Positions 28,038-36,971 of a stretch of DNA of 64,000 nucleotides are shown here, one piece after another (positions within the stretch are counted from its first letter, which is position 1; each line of letters opens with the position of its first letter). The DNA is from Streptomyces sp. NBC_00569. GTDB taxonomy: Bacteria; Actinomycetota; Actinomycetes; Streptomycetales; Streptomycetaceae. The notes under the pieces are model-generated. The model did not search any database, was not told the origin of the DNA, and saw nothing but the letters and a program-made list of their open reading frames with translations. The DNA lies in contig NZ_CP107783.1 of assembly GCF_036345255.1 (NCBI RefSeq), forward strand, positions 2,604,001 through 2,668,000, read 5' to 3'. The position numbers and the translations under genes are program-made.

Positions 28038-28961
28038 ATGCGGCGCGTCCGGTACGAACACAGCGGTGGCCCCGATGTCCTGTTCCTGGAAGACGCGCCC
28101 GTCCCCGAGCCGGGACCCGGTGAACTCCTCGTCCGCACCGAGGCGATCGGCGTCACGCTGCCCGTCGTCCGCAAGGTCCGGGAGCCGCGCGAACCCATCG
28201 CCCTCGGCGGCGAGATCGCCGGCGACGTGGCGGCCGTGGGCCCCGGCGTGACGGAGTACGCCCCCGGCGACCGCGTCACCGGCCTCGTCTTCGGGCACGG
28301 ATACGCCGACTACGCGCTGCTGCACGTCGCCATGGCGTCCCCGGTGCCGGACGGCGCGCGCGCCACCGACGCGGTCGCGCTGGTCCGCAGCGGGCTCGTG
28401 GCGTACGGAGCGCTGCAGGCCGCGCGTCCCGAGCCGGGTGAGGCGGTGCTCGTCACGGCGGCGGCGAGCGGGGTCGGCCATCTGGCCCTGCAACTCGCGG
28501 CGGCGAGCGGGGCGTCCCGGGTCATGGGCGCGGTGTCGGGGCCCGGCAAGGCCGAGTTCGTACGCGGACTCGGCGCGGACGACGTGGTGGTCTACGACGA
28601 CGAGAGCTGGGGCGATCCCGTCGACTACGTCCTGGACGCGGTCGGCGGCGACCTCCTGACGCCTGGCCTCAAGGCGCTCGCGCCGCACGGGCGCCTCGTG
28701 GCGTACAGCTCGGGCGGCGGCACCGTCGAGGCGTACGACCTGCTCGTGGGCGCCAAGTCCGTCATCGGTTTCCAGATGGCGCTCATCGCGCGAGGGAAGC
28801 CCGAGACGTACGAACGGTGGCGCAAAGAGCTGTGGCGGCTGTTCTTCGAGGGGGCCCTGCGGCCCGTGGTGCACGCGGAGTTCGCCCTGGAGGACGCGGC
28901 GCGGGCCCACGAGGCCATCGAGGGGCGCGCCAATCTCGGCAAGGTCGTCCTGATCCCCTGA
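28038..28961 (+). CDS. zinc-independent quinone oxidoreductase (MDR superfamily)
   Basis: A 307-residue medium-chain reductase without zinc-ligand cysteines. The N-terminal GroES-like part is VRYEHSGGPDVLFLEDAPVPEPGPGELLV; the NADPH site is VLVTAAASGVGHLALQLAAASGA near 145-165, and the C-terminus ends with the family's AHEAIEGRANLGKVVL. It probably reduces quinones or related electrophiles with NADPH. ATG 28038 is chosen with GGAAGG nine bases upstream. Controlled by the divergent MarR gene through the twin palindromes. Confidence 0.9.
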   Translation: MRRVRYEHSGGPDVLFLEDAPVPEPGPGELLVRTEAIGVTLPVVRKVREPREPIALGGEIAGDVAAVGPGVTEYAPGDRVTGLVFGHGYADYALLHVAMASPVPDGARATDAVALVRSGLVAYGALQAARPEPGEAVLVTAAASGVGHLALQLAAASGASRVMGAVSGPGKAEFVRGLGADDVVVYDDESWGDPVDYVLDAVGGDLLTPGLKALAPHGRLVAYSSGGGTVEAYDLLVGAKSVIGFQMALIARGKPETYERWRKELWRLFFEGALRPVVHAEFALEDAARAHEAIEGRANLGKVVLIP

Positions 28962-29028
28962 TGCACGGTGCTTGTGGCGTGCCGAGCGTCCCAAGTAGCG
29001 TCTGTGAAGCGGACATTGGACGTGGGAT

Positions 29029-29044
29029 GTCTGGATGTCCAGAC
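29029..29044. promoter_or_regulatory. 16-bp palindrome upstream of the sialidase gene
   Basis: GTCTGGA-TG-TCCAGAC is a perfect 7+7 palindrome 52 bases before the sialidase start, in a gap otherwise without structure. It looks like the operator of a dimeric repressor. No regulator gene lies beside it, so the binder would be encoded elsewhere. Confidence 0.5.
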
Positions 29045-29096
29045 GCATGAGCCGTGACATCAGCCTTGACATGAGCCGTTGAAGGGTGGCCGTACC

Positions 29097-31001
29097 ATGC
29101 CGTCAAGTCTCCGCGTACGTCTGAGATCCCTGGGCACATCCGTCGTCGCGCTGCTCGCCGTCGCCGCGGGAGCCGCACTGCCCGCGCACGCCGCCGAACC
29201 GGCCGGCGCGGCGACGCAGGCGGCCCGAGCGGCCGCGGCGCAGCCGCCGTTCGAGCAACAGGTCCTCTTCAAGGCTTCCCAGGATCCCGGGTACGCCTGC
29301 TATCGCATTCCCGCCGTCGTGAAGACGAAGCAGGGGACGCTGCTCGCCTTCGCCGAGGGACGGACGAAGGACTGTTCCGACGCGGGCGACATAGACATCG
29401 TCGTCAAGCGGTCCGAGGACGGCGGCCGCACCTGGAGCCCGCTCCAGGTCGTGAACGAGGGCGCCGGTGACACACACGGCAACCCCGCCCCCGTGGTCGA
29501 CCTCAGGACGGGCCGCATCCTGCTCGCGGAGACGTACAACACCGGCCGCACGGACGGGAAGAACTGCGACGTCCCGTGCGACCGCACCCCGCACCTCCAG
29601 TACAGCGACGACGACGGCCGCACCTGGTCGGCGCCGCGCGACCTGAGCGACGAGATCCTGCCGAAGGACTGGAACTCCTGGTACGCGACCGGACCCGTGC
29701 ACGGCATCCAGCTCACCCAGGGACGCCACCGGGGCCGGCTCGTCTTCACCGTCAACGCCGAGACCTGGAACGGCAGTCGCGTCACCGCGAACCACGCCGC
29801 GCTCATGGTCAGCGACGACGGCGGCAGGCACTGGCGGGTCGGCGCGCAGGACTCCTGGCCGATCGCGGACGACGGCACCTTCCGGCAGAAGCCGTCCGAG
29901 ATGACGCTGGCCGAACTGCCCGGCGGCACCCTGTACGTCTCGGGGCGCGAGCAGGACGGCACCGACCGCGGTCACCGCACGCACACGTGGAGCCGGGACG
30001 GGGGCGACTCGTTCACGCGGCGCTTCACAGCGATCCCCGACCTCTACGCCCCGCAGGTGCAGGGTTCGGTCCTGCGCACGGGCAACCGGCTCCTGCTGGC
30101 CTGCCCCGGCGACCCCGACCGGCGCCGGACCATGACCATCCGTTCCTCGTACGACGGCGGGCGGACCTGGGACAGCTTCGACCGCTCGACCGTGGTGACG
30201 ACCGACTGGTCCGGCTACTCGGACCTCGTGCAGGCGACCCGCGACCAGGTGGGCCTCATGTACGAGGGCGGCGCGGTCGACGCCCGCGACGAGATCCGCT
30301 TCGCGCGCTTCACCGAGGACTGGCTGACACCGCGCCGCGGCGCCGACCCGACGACCGAGGACCGGGCCCGCCACGCGCGGGACGCGGCCGTGCTCGGCGG
30401 CGCCTCCCCGACCGCCGGCCGCTTCGGCGGGGCGCTCTCCTTCGACGGCACGGACGACGCCGTACGGCTCCCGTACAGCGACCGACTGCCGCTCGGCACG
30501 AAGGACTTCACCGCGTCGCTGTGGTTCCGCTACTCCGCCACGACCGGTGAGCAGCCCCTGCTGTGGATGGGCGGCATCGGCACCACGCAGCCGCAGGTGT
30601 GGCTGCGCGCCGAGCCCGCGAGCAACCGCATCACGGGCCTGATCACCACACGGGACGGGGCAGCGGCCCCGCGCACCGCCTCGGTGCGCACCACCGCCGC
30701 GTACAACGACGGCCAGTGGCACCACGCCGTACTGCGGCGCGGCAAAGGACAGTTGACGCTCACCGTCGACGGGACGTCGGTCGTCACGCCCGACGTGCCG
30801 GGCTCCGTCAGCCGCAACTCGCCGTTCGGCGTGCACGTGGGTGAACGGATGGACAGCCGGGCGCACTTCACCGGCGCGATCGACGACGTCCGCGTCCAGG
30901 ACCGGGCGTTGAGCGACGAGGAGCTCGACACCCCGGTCACCACTGTGACCCCGGACACCGTCCTGTGGCTGCCCATGGACCGCGTGCGCGGCGGCCACTA
31001 G
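29097..31001 (+). CDS. secreted exo-alpha-sialidase with C-terminal LamG-like domain
   Basis: A 634-residue exported glycosidase. A Sec signal peptide (VVALLAVAAGAALPAHA) ends near residue 33. The propeller contains the sialidase YRIP motif (ACYRIPAVV) and at least five Asp-box repeats: SEDGGRTW, SDDDGRTW, SDDGGRHW, SRDGGDSF and SYDGGRTW. Catalytic Tyr/Glu region is probably GLMYEGGAVDARDEIRFARF. Residues about 440-630 form a concanavalin-like LamG domain (GALSFDGTDDAVRLPYSD, FTASLWFRYS) that likely binds carbohydrate. It releases terminal sialic acids from glycans outside the cell. ATG 29097 is chosen because the signal peptide starts there. Followed after ten bases by a second secreted protein. 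Confidence 0.92.
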   Translation: MPSSLRVRLRSLGTSVVALLAVAAGAALPAHAAEPAGAATQAARAAAAQPPFEQQVLFKASQDPGYACYRIPAVVKTKQGTLLAFAEGRTKDCSDAGDIDIVVKRSEDGGRTWSPLQVVNEGAGDTHGNPAPVVDLRTGRILLAETYNTGRTDGKNCDVPCDRTPHLQYSDDDGRTWSAPRDLSDEILPKDWNSWYATGPVHGIQLTQGRHRGRLVFTVNAETWNGSRVTANHAALMVSDDGGRHWRVGAQDSWPIADDGTFRQKPSEMTLAELPGGTLYVSGREQDGTDRGHRTHTWSRDGGDSFTRRFTAIPDLYAPQVQGSVLRTGNRLLLACPGDPDRRRTMTIRSSYDGGRTWDSFDRSTVVTTDWSGYSDLVQATRDQVGLMYEGGAVDARDEIRFARFTEDWLTPRRGADPTTEDRARHARDAAVLGGASPTAGRFGGALSFDGTDDAVRLPYSDRLPLGTKDFTASLWFRYSATTGEQPLLWMGGIGTTQPQVWLRAEPASNRITGLITTRDGAAAPRTASVRTTAAYNDGQWHHAVLRRGKGQLTLTVDGTSVVTPDVPGSVSRNSPFGVHVGERMDSRAHFTGAIDDVRVQDRALSDEELDTPVTTVTPDTVLWLPMDRVRGGH

Positions 31002-31011
31002 CGTCCGAGAG

Positions 31012-32262
31012 GTGCCCGCGGACACGGAGGCGGCGCGCCGCAGGAGCAGGGGAGCGGGTCTCGGCCTGCTGCTGGCCCTGGTGTGCGCCGCCGCCTTTAT
31101 GACCGCCCTCCCGGACGACGACCGGGAGGGCGGTCGCCCGTGCGCGGCGCGTACCGTCGCCTCGTGGTCCGCCGACGCCGGCCTCACGGGCTCGTTCGTT
31201 CGCTACGGCGACGACGCGTCGCGGGGCGACGACTGGACGGGCGGCGACGGCACGCACTCGGTGCGGCTCCCGGACGGGCGGGTCCTGTGGCTGTTCTCCG
31301 ACACCTATCTCGGGCAGGTGCACGCGCCGCCCAACCCGGCGGGCCGGCCGCACTCCTGGCGGGACGTCTCGGCGCCGTTCGTGCGCAACTCGGCCGTGCT
31401 GATGGGCCGTTCGGGCACCCTGGAACGCACACTCCCCGCGCCCCTGTTCCCCGACCCGGCGCCGCAGCAGTGGCGCTGGCCCGTCGCGGCCCGCGTCGAG
31501 CCCCGCTCCCCCGGCTCCGCCGAGCAGGTCGTCCGCGTCCTGCTGTGGACGCGTACGACGGGGACGGGTCCCTGGATCTACGGCATGCCCGCCGCCACCG
31601 AGGTCGCCACGCTGTCACTGCCCGGCCTGCGCGTCGAGAGCGTCGCCACGGTCCTCGACCAGCGGGGCGTGCCGGACCCGGCTCGGCGCGTCCTGTTCGG
31701 CACGACGGCCGTCGACCGGGGCGGATGGACGTACGTGTTCGGCGGTGACGACGGGCAGGGTGCCACGCGCCGTGCCTATGTCGCGCGGGTGCCGCACGGC
31801 CGGCTCGCCGAACCGGGGGCGTGGCGCTACTGGGACGGCTCGGGCTGGACGCGAACTCCACGGCCACGGGCGGTCCTCGGCGACGGTCGACGGCGCGGGG
31901 TCGGCAGCGCGTTCACCGTCGTGCGCGACGGCGGTACCTACGTCCTGTTCACGATGGCCGCCGGGACCGCGGGCCTGACCCGCGTCACCTCTTACTGGGC
32001 CTGCACCCCGACCGGGCCCTGGCACGGCCCCGCGAAGGGCTTCGAGGCGCCGCTGCCGCGGGACGGGGCGCTCCGGCAGGGCACGACCGCGTACAACCCG
32101 CAGGCGCACCCCGCACTCAGCGGTGACGGGCGCGTGCTGCTCAGCTACGACGTCAACTGGCTGGACGCGGCGCCCGCCACCGCACAGGCACAGGTCAGCG
32201 GGAACGTGTCGCTGTACCGGCCGCGGTTCGTGGCTCTGCGGCTCGCTGCTCCCCCGCGCTGA
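31012..32262 (+). CDS. secreted beta-propeller protein of DUF4185/DUF5005 type
   Basis: A 416-residue protein with a basic N-terminus and one hydrophobic helix (GLGLLLALVCAAAFMTAL) acting as signal or anchor. The rest has repeated four-stranded sheet motifs: DGRVLWLFSDTYLG, VRNSAVLM, WTYVFGGDDG, and a final TSYWACTPTGPWHGP and YDVNWLD block, reminiscent of five-bladed propellers of the GH43-like DUF4185/DUF5005 families. Catalytic identity is unknown. It starts (GTG) only ten bases after the sialidase stop, so it is probably co-expressed and acts on the same glycan. Its last 68 bases overlap the convergent symporter gene. Confidence 0.7.
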   Translation: MPADTEAARRRSRGAGLGLLLALVCAAAFMTALPDDDREGGRPCAARTVASWSADAGLTGSFVRYGDDASRGDDWTGGDGTHSVRLPDGRVLWLFSDTYLGQVHAPPNPAGRPHSWRDVSAPFVRNSAVLMGRSGTLERTLPAPLFPDPAPQQWRWPVAARVEPRSPGSAEQVVRVLLWTRTTGTGPWIYGMPAATEVATLSLPGLRVESVATVLDQRGVPDPARRVLFGTTAVDRGGWTYVFGGDDGQGATRRAYVARVPHGRLAEPGAWRYWDGSGWTRTPRPRAVLGDGRRRGVGSAFTVVRDGGTYVLFTMAAGTAGLTRVTSYWACTPTGPWHGPAKGFEAPLPRDGALRQGTTAYNPQAHPALSGDGRVLLSYDVNWLDAAPATAQAQVSGNVSLYRPRFVALRLAAPPR

Positions 32263-33247
32263 CCTGTTCCAGGGGGTCGAGCGCCCGGCGCTTGGCGATC
32301 ACGGCGCACACCATCAGCTGCATCTGGTGGAACAGCATCAGCGGCAGCACGGCGAGGGACGCGTGTGCCCCGAACAGGACGCTCGCCATGGGGAGTCCGG
32401 CCGCCAGGGACTTCTTCGACCCGGCGAACTGGATCGCGATGCGGTCCTCGCGCCCGAAGGCGAGCGCCTTGCCGCCGTACCAGGTGACCGCCAGCATCAC
32501 GGCGAGCAGCACCGCCTCGACGACGAGGAGCCCGCCCAGGCGCACCGCGCTGACCTGGTGCCAGATGCCCTGGACCATGCCCTCGCTGAACGCGGTGTAG
32601 ACGACGAGCAGGATCGAGCCGCGGTCGACGTAGCTCAGGACCTTCTTGTGCCGCGTGATGAAGGAGCCGACCCAGCGGCGCAGGAACTGCCCGGCGAGGA
32701 ACGGCACGAGCAGCTGCAGCACGATCTTGACGAGGGAGTCCGCGGAGAACCCGCCGCCGCTGTTGCCGAGCAGGCCCGCCGCGAGCAGCGGCGTGATGAC
32801 GATGCCGGCGAGCGAGGAGAAGGAGCCCGCGCAGATCGCCGCGGGCACGTTGCCGCGGGCCATGGACGTGAAGGCGATCGACGACTGGATCGTCGAGGGG
32901 ACGAGTGTGAGGAAGAGCAGACCGTCGTAGAGGGACGGCGTGAGGACCACGGGGACGAGGCCGCGGGCCGCGAGGCCGAGGAGCGGGAAGACGACGAACG
33001 TGGCGGCGAGGACGGTCACATGGAGCCGCCAGTGCCTGAGGCCGTCGAGCGCCTCGCGGGTCGACAGGCGCGCCCCGTAGAGGAAGAAGAGGAACGCGAC
33101 GGCGGTGGTCGAGGCGCCGGACGCGACATCGGCCGCACCACCGCGCGCGGGCAGGAGCGCCGCGAGGCCCACCGTCCCTATGAGCGCCAGGATGTAGGGG
33201 TCGACCGGCATCCAGGACGGCCAAGTCAGGCGTTTCACGGGTTCCAT
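32195..33247 (-). CDS. bile acid:sodium symporter family transporter
   Basis: A 350-residue membrane protein with about ten helices of the BASS family (LLFLTLVPSTIQSSIAFTSMARGN is the conserved sodium-site block; also GRQ-like LAGQFLRRW and QFAGSKKSLAAGLPMA). Members move organic anions with sodium, including 2-keto acids such as ketopantoate, as well as bile acids. ATG 33247 begins just before helix 1. The long C-terminal tail (AEPRTAAGTATRSR) overlaps the end of the convergent propeller gene by 68 bases. A divergent LysR gene 123 bases away is the likely regulator. Confidence 0.9.
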   Translation of the reverse strand: MEPVKRLTWPSWMPVDPYILALIGTVGLAALLPARGGAADVASGASTTAVAFLFFLYGARLSTREALDGLRHWRLHVTVLAATFVVFPLLGLAARGLVPVVLTPSLYDGLLFLTLVPSTIQSSIAFTSMARGNVPAAICAGSFSSLAGIVITPLLAAGLLGNSGGGFSADSLVKIVLQLLVPFLAGQFLRRWVGSFITRHKKVLSYVDRGSILLVVYTAFSEGMVQGIWHQVSAVRLGGLLVVEAVLLAVMLAVTWYGGKALAFGREDRIAIQFAGSKKSLAAGLPMASVLFGAHASLAVLPLMLFHQMQLMVCAVIAKRRALDPLEQVSAGEQRAAEPRTAAGTATRSR

Positions 33248-33370
33248 GTTCCTTGCTGTCGGTTCAGGTCGTGCCCTCTCCATCGTCCTCCTGATCACCG
33301 CGATCGGGAATCCTGCATACCGCACTGACTGTCATCACGTTTCGCGATGGGCGCGGGTAGGGTCGGGGGC

Positions 33371-34237
33371 ATGTACGACCCCTCGCAGCTGCGTACGTTC
33401 CTCGCGGTGGCCCAGACGCTGAGCTTCACGCAGGCAGCCCGCCGCCTCGGCCTGCGCCAGTCCACCGTCAGCCAGCATGTGCGGCGCCTGGAGGACGCCA
33501 CGGGGCGGACCCTGTTCACCCGCGACACGCACACCGTGGAGCTCACGGAGGACGGCGAGGCGATGCTCGGCTTCGCGCGCCGGATCCTGGAGGTGCACGA
33601 GCAGGCGTCGGCGTTCTTCACGGGCACGCGGCTGCGGGGACGGCTGCGCTTCGGGGCGTCGGAGGACTTCGTCCTGACCCGGCTCACCGAGATCCTGGAG
33701 GCGTTCCGGCACGACCACCCCGAGGTGGACCTGGAGCTGACGGTCGAGCTGTCCGGGACGCTGCACGAGCAGCTCGACGCGGGCAAGCTCGACCTGGTCC
33801 TCGCCAAGCGGCGCCCGGAGGACCCACGCGGCAAGTCCGTGTGGCACGACCGGCTGGTGTGGATCGGCGCCGAGCGGCTGCGCCTGGACCCGGACCGTCC
33901 GGTGCCGCTCATCGTGTACCCGCCGCCGGGCATCTCGCGGGCCCTGGCCCTCGAAGCCCTGGAGCGGCACGGCCGCGCCTGGCGCGTGGCCTGCACCAGC
34001 GGCAGCCTCAACGGCCTCATCGCCGCGGCCAGGGCGGGCCTCGGCGTGATGGCGCACTCGCGCGGCCTGATCCCGCCCGGCCTGGTCCGCGTACCCGAGC
34101 GGGCGGGGCTGCCGGAGCTGGGCGAGGTGGACTTCGTCCTGCTGCACGGGCCGCGGCACGCCGGCGCCCGGGGCGCGGCGCAGGCGCTGGCCCAGGCGAT
34201 CCTCGACGGGGGCGACCGGCTGCACCGCAGCCGCTAG
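33371..34237 (+). CDS. LysR-family transcriptional regulator
   Basis: A 288-residue LysR protein. The N-terminal HTH reads LRTFLAVAQTLSFTQAARRLGLRQSTVSQHVRRLED in two blocks, very close to the family consensus. The C-terminal effector domain (about 90-280) has RLRFGASEDF and an LDLVLAKRR segment. It is divergent from the symporter gene, and LysR proteins commonly control such a neighbour. Its TAG stop shares bases with the stop of the Lrp remnant on the other strand. Confidence 0.92.
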   Translation: MYDPSQLRTFLAVAQTLSFTQAARRLGLRQSTVSQHVRRLEDATGRTLFTRDTHTVELTEDGEAMLGFARRILEVHEQASAFFTGTRLRGRLRFGASEDFVLTRLTEILEAFRHDHPEVDLELTVELSGTLHEQLDAGKLDLVLAKRRPEDPRGKSVWHDRLVWIGAERLRLDPDRPVPLIVYPPPGISRALALEALERHGRAWRVACTSGSLNGLIAAARAGLGVMAHSRGLIPPGLVRVPERAGLPELGEVDFVLLHGPRHAGARGAAQALAQAILDGGDRLHRSR

Positions 34238-34549
34238 CGAACGGGCGGCTGGTACGTCAGCCGCTTGACCTTCCGCATGAACGGCGAGGCCTCCACGTGC
34301 TGGACGCCTTCGAGCCGGCCGAGCCTGCCGCGACCGCGGGCCCCTCGAACCTGGTCGCCACCGTCGTGACGCGGGACACCGCCGCCCTCTACGCGTACAT
34401 CAGCGCGGCGCAGGCGATCTCCCGGTGCTCGGAGAGCGCGCGGCCGACGGAGTCCGGGGAGGCGGGCGCCGCCGTGATCCACAGCACGGCACCGTTGGTG
34501 AAGCCGACGCGCGCGGTGTCGTACTCGATGTCGATGCAGAGGGAGCTCG
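34234..34549 (-). pseudogene. Lrp/AsnC regulator remnant with an internal 68-base inversion
   Basis: The minus strand at 34549-34389 encodes the middle of an Lrp effector domain (CIDIEYDTARVGFTNGAVLW, then DSVGRALSEHREIACAALMYA) ending at a TAG. The minus strand at 34325-34234 encodes the typical Lrp C-terminus (GRLGRLEGVQHVEASPF, MRKVKRLTYQPPVR). The expected sequence between them, TAGPSNLVATVVTRDTAALY, is present but on the plus strand at about 34330-34397. So a short segment has been flipped in place, at or near the palindrome TACGCGTA (34390-34397). The N-terminal HTH is absent. Clearly non-functional. Confidence 0.75.
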
Positions 34550-34550
34550 A

Positions 34551-34886
34551 GCCGATGTGCTGGTCACGTCCGCGATGCAGCACTCGCTGTCGCACGGCGC
34601 CGCGCACACGCTCGCGAGCGGCGGGGCGCGGGCTCCGGGCGGGGTGGTCCCGGAGCACGCGCTGCGGGTGGCCTTCGCGTCGGGACTGAACACGGCGTCC
34701 GTGGTCGCGGGCTGTGCGGCGCTCGTCGCGGGGGTGCTGGTCCTTGCGCTGGTGAGGGCGCCGCGGGCCGCCCACCGCGCTCCGGGAGCGACCACCTCCG
34801 CGGCCGCCGGGGACAGTCGTGGACCCTCCGTGGAGAAATCGGAAGCGACCAGTCCGCCCAAAAACCCCGCAGCGGACCCCCGGTAA
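34551..34886 (+). pseudogene. C-terminal remnant of an MFS (DHA2/EmrB-like) exporter
   Basis: The plus-strand frame encodes ADVLVTSAMQHSLSHGAA, then HALRVAFASGLNTASVVAGC and AALVAGVLVLALVRAPRAA, which resembles the last helix and tail of 14-helix drug exporters, with an A/S/P-rich terminus ending in TAA at 34886. The other thirteen helices and any start are missing. It abuts the Lrp remnant on the opposite strand; regulator-exporter pairs commonly lie together, so both may be leftovers of one deleted locus. Confidence 0.6.
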
Positions 34887-35089
34887 GCACCCCGTACAGA
34901 TTCCGTGGAGATTGCGCCACCGAAACTTACTGAACCGTAAGAATTCTGTCCCGCCCTTCCCCTTGTGGCCGTATTTCACCGGCTGACCAGTGCATATTCC
35001 GCGCGCTCCGGCCCATTTGGACCCCTCCCGCCGGGGCGCGCGGTGGGGTACCGTCACCGGCGCTGTGCGGGGCGCCACAAGGAGCAACA

Positions 35090-36916
35090 TTGCGCGAGTT
35101 CACCAACCCCCCTCTGGCGTCGGCGCCGCCGGTGGGCGGCCTGGCCGACGCCGTGTTCGACCATGCCCTGGAGGATCCGCTGCGCGTCGCACTCGGCCGC
35201 AAGGACGATGCGGGCCGCTGGCGCGACGTGACCGCCGCCGAATTCCGTGACGAAGTGCTCGGGCTCGCCAAGGGGCTGCTCGCGCAGGGCGTCCGCTTCG
35301 GCGACCGCGTCGCGATCATGTCGAGGACCCGCTACGAGTGGACCCTCTTCGACTTCGCGCTGTGGACGATCGGCGCCCAGGTCGTGCCGATCTACCCGAC
35401 GGCCTCCGCCGAGCAGGTCTTCTGGACCCTCCACGACGCGCAGGTGTCGGCCGCGATGGTGGAGCACGAGGACCACGCGATGACGATCGCCACCGTCATC
35501 GACCGCCTGCCCACCCTCAGCCGGATGTGGCAGCTGGACTCCGATCCCGTGCCCCGTCTCATCGAGTCCGGCGCCCACATCGACGACGAGGTGGTGCACC
35601 GCCATCGGCGTGCCGTCACCCCCGACGCCATCGCCACGATCATCTACACCTCGGGCACCACGGGCCGCCCCAAGGGCTGCGTCATCAGCCACGCGAACTT
35701 CATGTTCGAGTCGGACACGATGGTGAGCCGCTGGGAGCCGGTGTTCCACTCCAAGCGCGGCGACGAGGCCTCGACCCTGCTGTTCCTGCCGCTCGCGCAC
35801 GTCTTCGGGCGCATGGTGCAGATCGCCACGATCCGCGGCGGCGTGAAGCTCGGCCACCAGCCGCAGCTCAACGCGGCGGCCCTGCTGCCCGACCTGCAGT
35901 CGTTCCGCCCGACGTTCATCCTCGCCGTGCCGTACATCTTCGAGAAGGTCTTCAACGCGGCCCGCCGCAAGGCCGAGAAGGACGGCAAGTCGGGTCCGTT
36001 CGACAAGGCCGTCGAGTGCGCGGTCAAGTACGCGGACGCGCAGGAGGCCAAGGCGTTCGGCACCGGCCCCGGACCGTCCGCGTCGCTGCGCATGCAGCAC
36101 TCGATCTTCGACAAGCTCGTCTACTCCAAGGTCCGCGAGGCGATGGGCGGCCGCGTGCGGCACGCCATGTCGGGCGGCTCGGGCATGGACCGCCGCCTGG
36201 GCCTGTTCTTCGCGGGCGCCGGCGTCACGATCTACGAGGGGTACGGCCTCACCGAGTCCACGGCCGCGGCGACCGCGAACCCGCCGGAGCAGACCCGCTA
36301 CGGCACGGTCGGCCAGGCCATCCCCGGCACGACGGTCCACATCGCCGACGACGGCGAGGTCTGGCTGTACGGCGGCAATGTGTTCCAGGGGTACCTCAAC
36401 GACCCGAAGGCCACCGACGCCACCCTGCACGACGGCTGGCTGGCCACCGGCGACCTCGGCGCGCTCGACGACGACGGCTACCTGACGATCACCGGCCGCA
36501 AGAAGGAGATCCTCGTGACCTCCGGCGGCAAGAGCGTCTCGCCGCAGCAGCTGGAGGAGCGGGTGCGCGACCATCCGCTGGTCGCCCAGTGCATCGTCGT
36601 CGGCAACGACCGCCCGTACATCGCCGCGCTCGTCACGCTGGAGGCCGAGGCCGTCGAGCACTGGCTGAACATGCGGGGCAAGCCACCGCTGAAGCCCGCC
36701 CAGCTGGTCCACGACCCGGACCTGGAGACCGAGGTGCGCAGGGCCGTCGTGGCGGCCAACACCCTGGTCTCGCAGGCCGAGTCGATCCGCACGTTCCGGA
36801 TACTGGCCTACCAGTTCACCGAGGAGCACGGGCTGCTCACGCCGTCCCTGAAGCTGAAGCGGAAGGCGATCGAGACGGCGTACGCGGAAGAGGTCGAGGC
36901 GCTGTACCGGGGCTGA
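35090..36916 (+). CDS. long-chain fatty acid-CoA ligase (AMP-forming)
   Basis: A 608-residue ANL-superfamily enzyme. The P-loop-like motif is IIYTSGTTGRPKGCVISHANF; later motifs are GYGLTESTAAATANPP, DGWLATGDLGALDDDGYLTITGRKKEILVTSGGKSVSP in several blocks, including the hinge Asp and catalytic Lys region. It activates fatty acids as acyl-AMP and then acyl-CoA. The start is TTG at 35090: AAGGAG lies five bases upstream, and no ATG or GTG is better placed. Likely monocistronic. The 203 bases before it contain a short CTTAC/GTAAG inverted repeat (34926-34941) but no other feature I can name. Confidence 0.93.
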   Translation: MREFTNPPLASAPPVGGLADAVFDHALEDPLRVALGRKDDAGRWRDVTAAEFRDEVLGLAKGLLAQGVRFGDRVAIMSRTRYEWTLFDFALWTIGAQVVPIYPTASAEQVFWTLHDAQVSAAMVEHEDHAMTIATVIDRLPTLSRMWQLDSDPVPRLIESGAHIDDEVVHRHRRAVTPDAIATIIYTSGTTGRPKGCVISHANFMFESDTMVSRWEPVFHSKRGDEASTLLFLPLAHVFGRMVQIATIRGGVKLGHQPQLNAAALLPDLQSFRPTFILAVPYIFEKVFNAARRKAEKDGKSGPFDKAVECAVKYADAQEAKAFGTGPGPSASLRMQHSIFDKLVYSKVREAMGGRVRHAMSGGSGMDRRLGLFFAGAGVTIYEGYGLTESTAAATANPPEQTRYGTVGQAIPGTTVHIADDGEVWLYGGNVFQGYLNDPKATDATLHDGWLATGDLGALDDDGYLTITGRKKEILVTSGGKSVSPQQLEERVRDHPLVAQCIVVGNDRPYIAALVTLEAEAVEHWLNMRGKPPLKPAQLVHDPDLETEVRRAVVAANTLVSQAESIRTFRILAYQFTEEHGLLTPSLKLKRKAIETAYAEEVEALYRG

Positions 36917-36971
36917 TCGCGCGCCGGTACGTTCCCCACGGTAACCCCGTCACAAGGCCCTGACCCGGCCG

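Noticed and set aside
33841..34689. Plus-strand open frame running from the LysR gene through the Lrp remnant
   Set aside because: Its first half is an out-of-frame reading of LysR and its second half reads through the inverted Lrp piece; no coherent protein results.
34926..34941. CTTAC/GTAAG inverted repeat as a terminator or operator
   Set aside because: A five-base stem is too short to support a claim, and no regulator gene is linked to it.
34389..35090. Minus-strand frame of 233 codons covering the Lrp remnant
   Set aside because: Only its last 55 or so residues match an Lrp effector domain; the rest is antisense to the MFS fragment and intergenic DNA, with no HTH.
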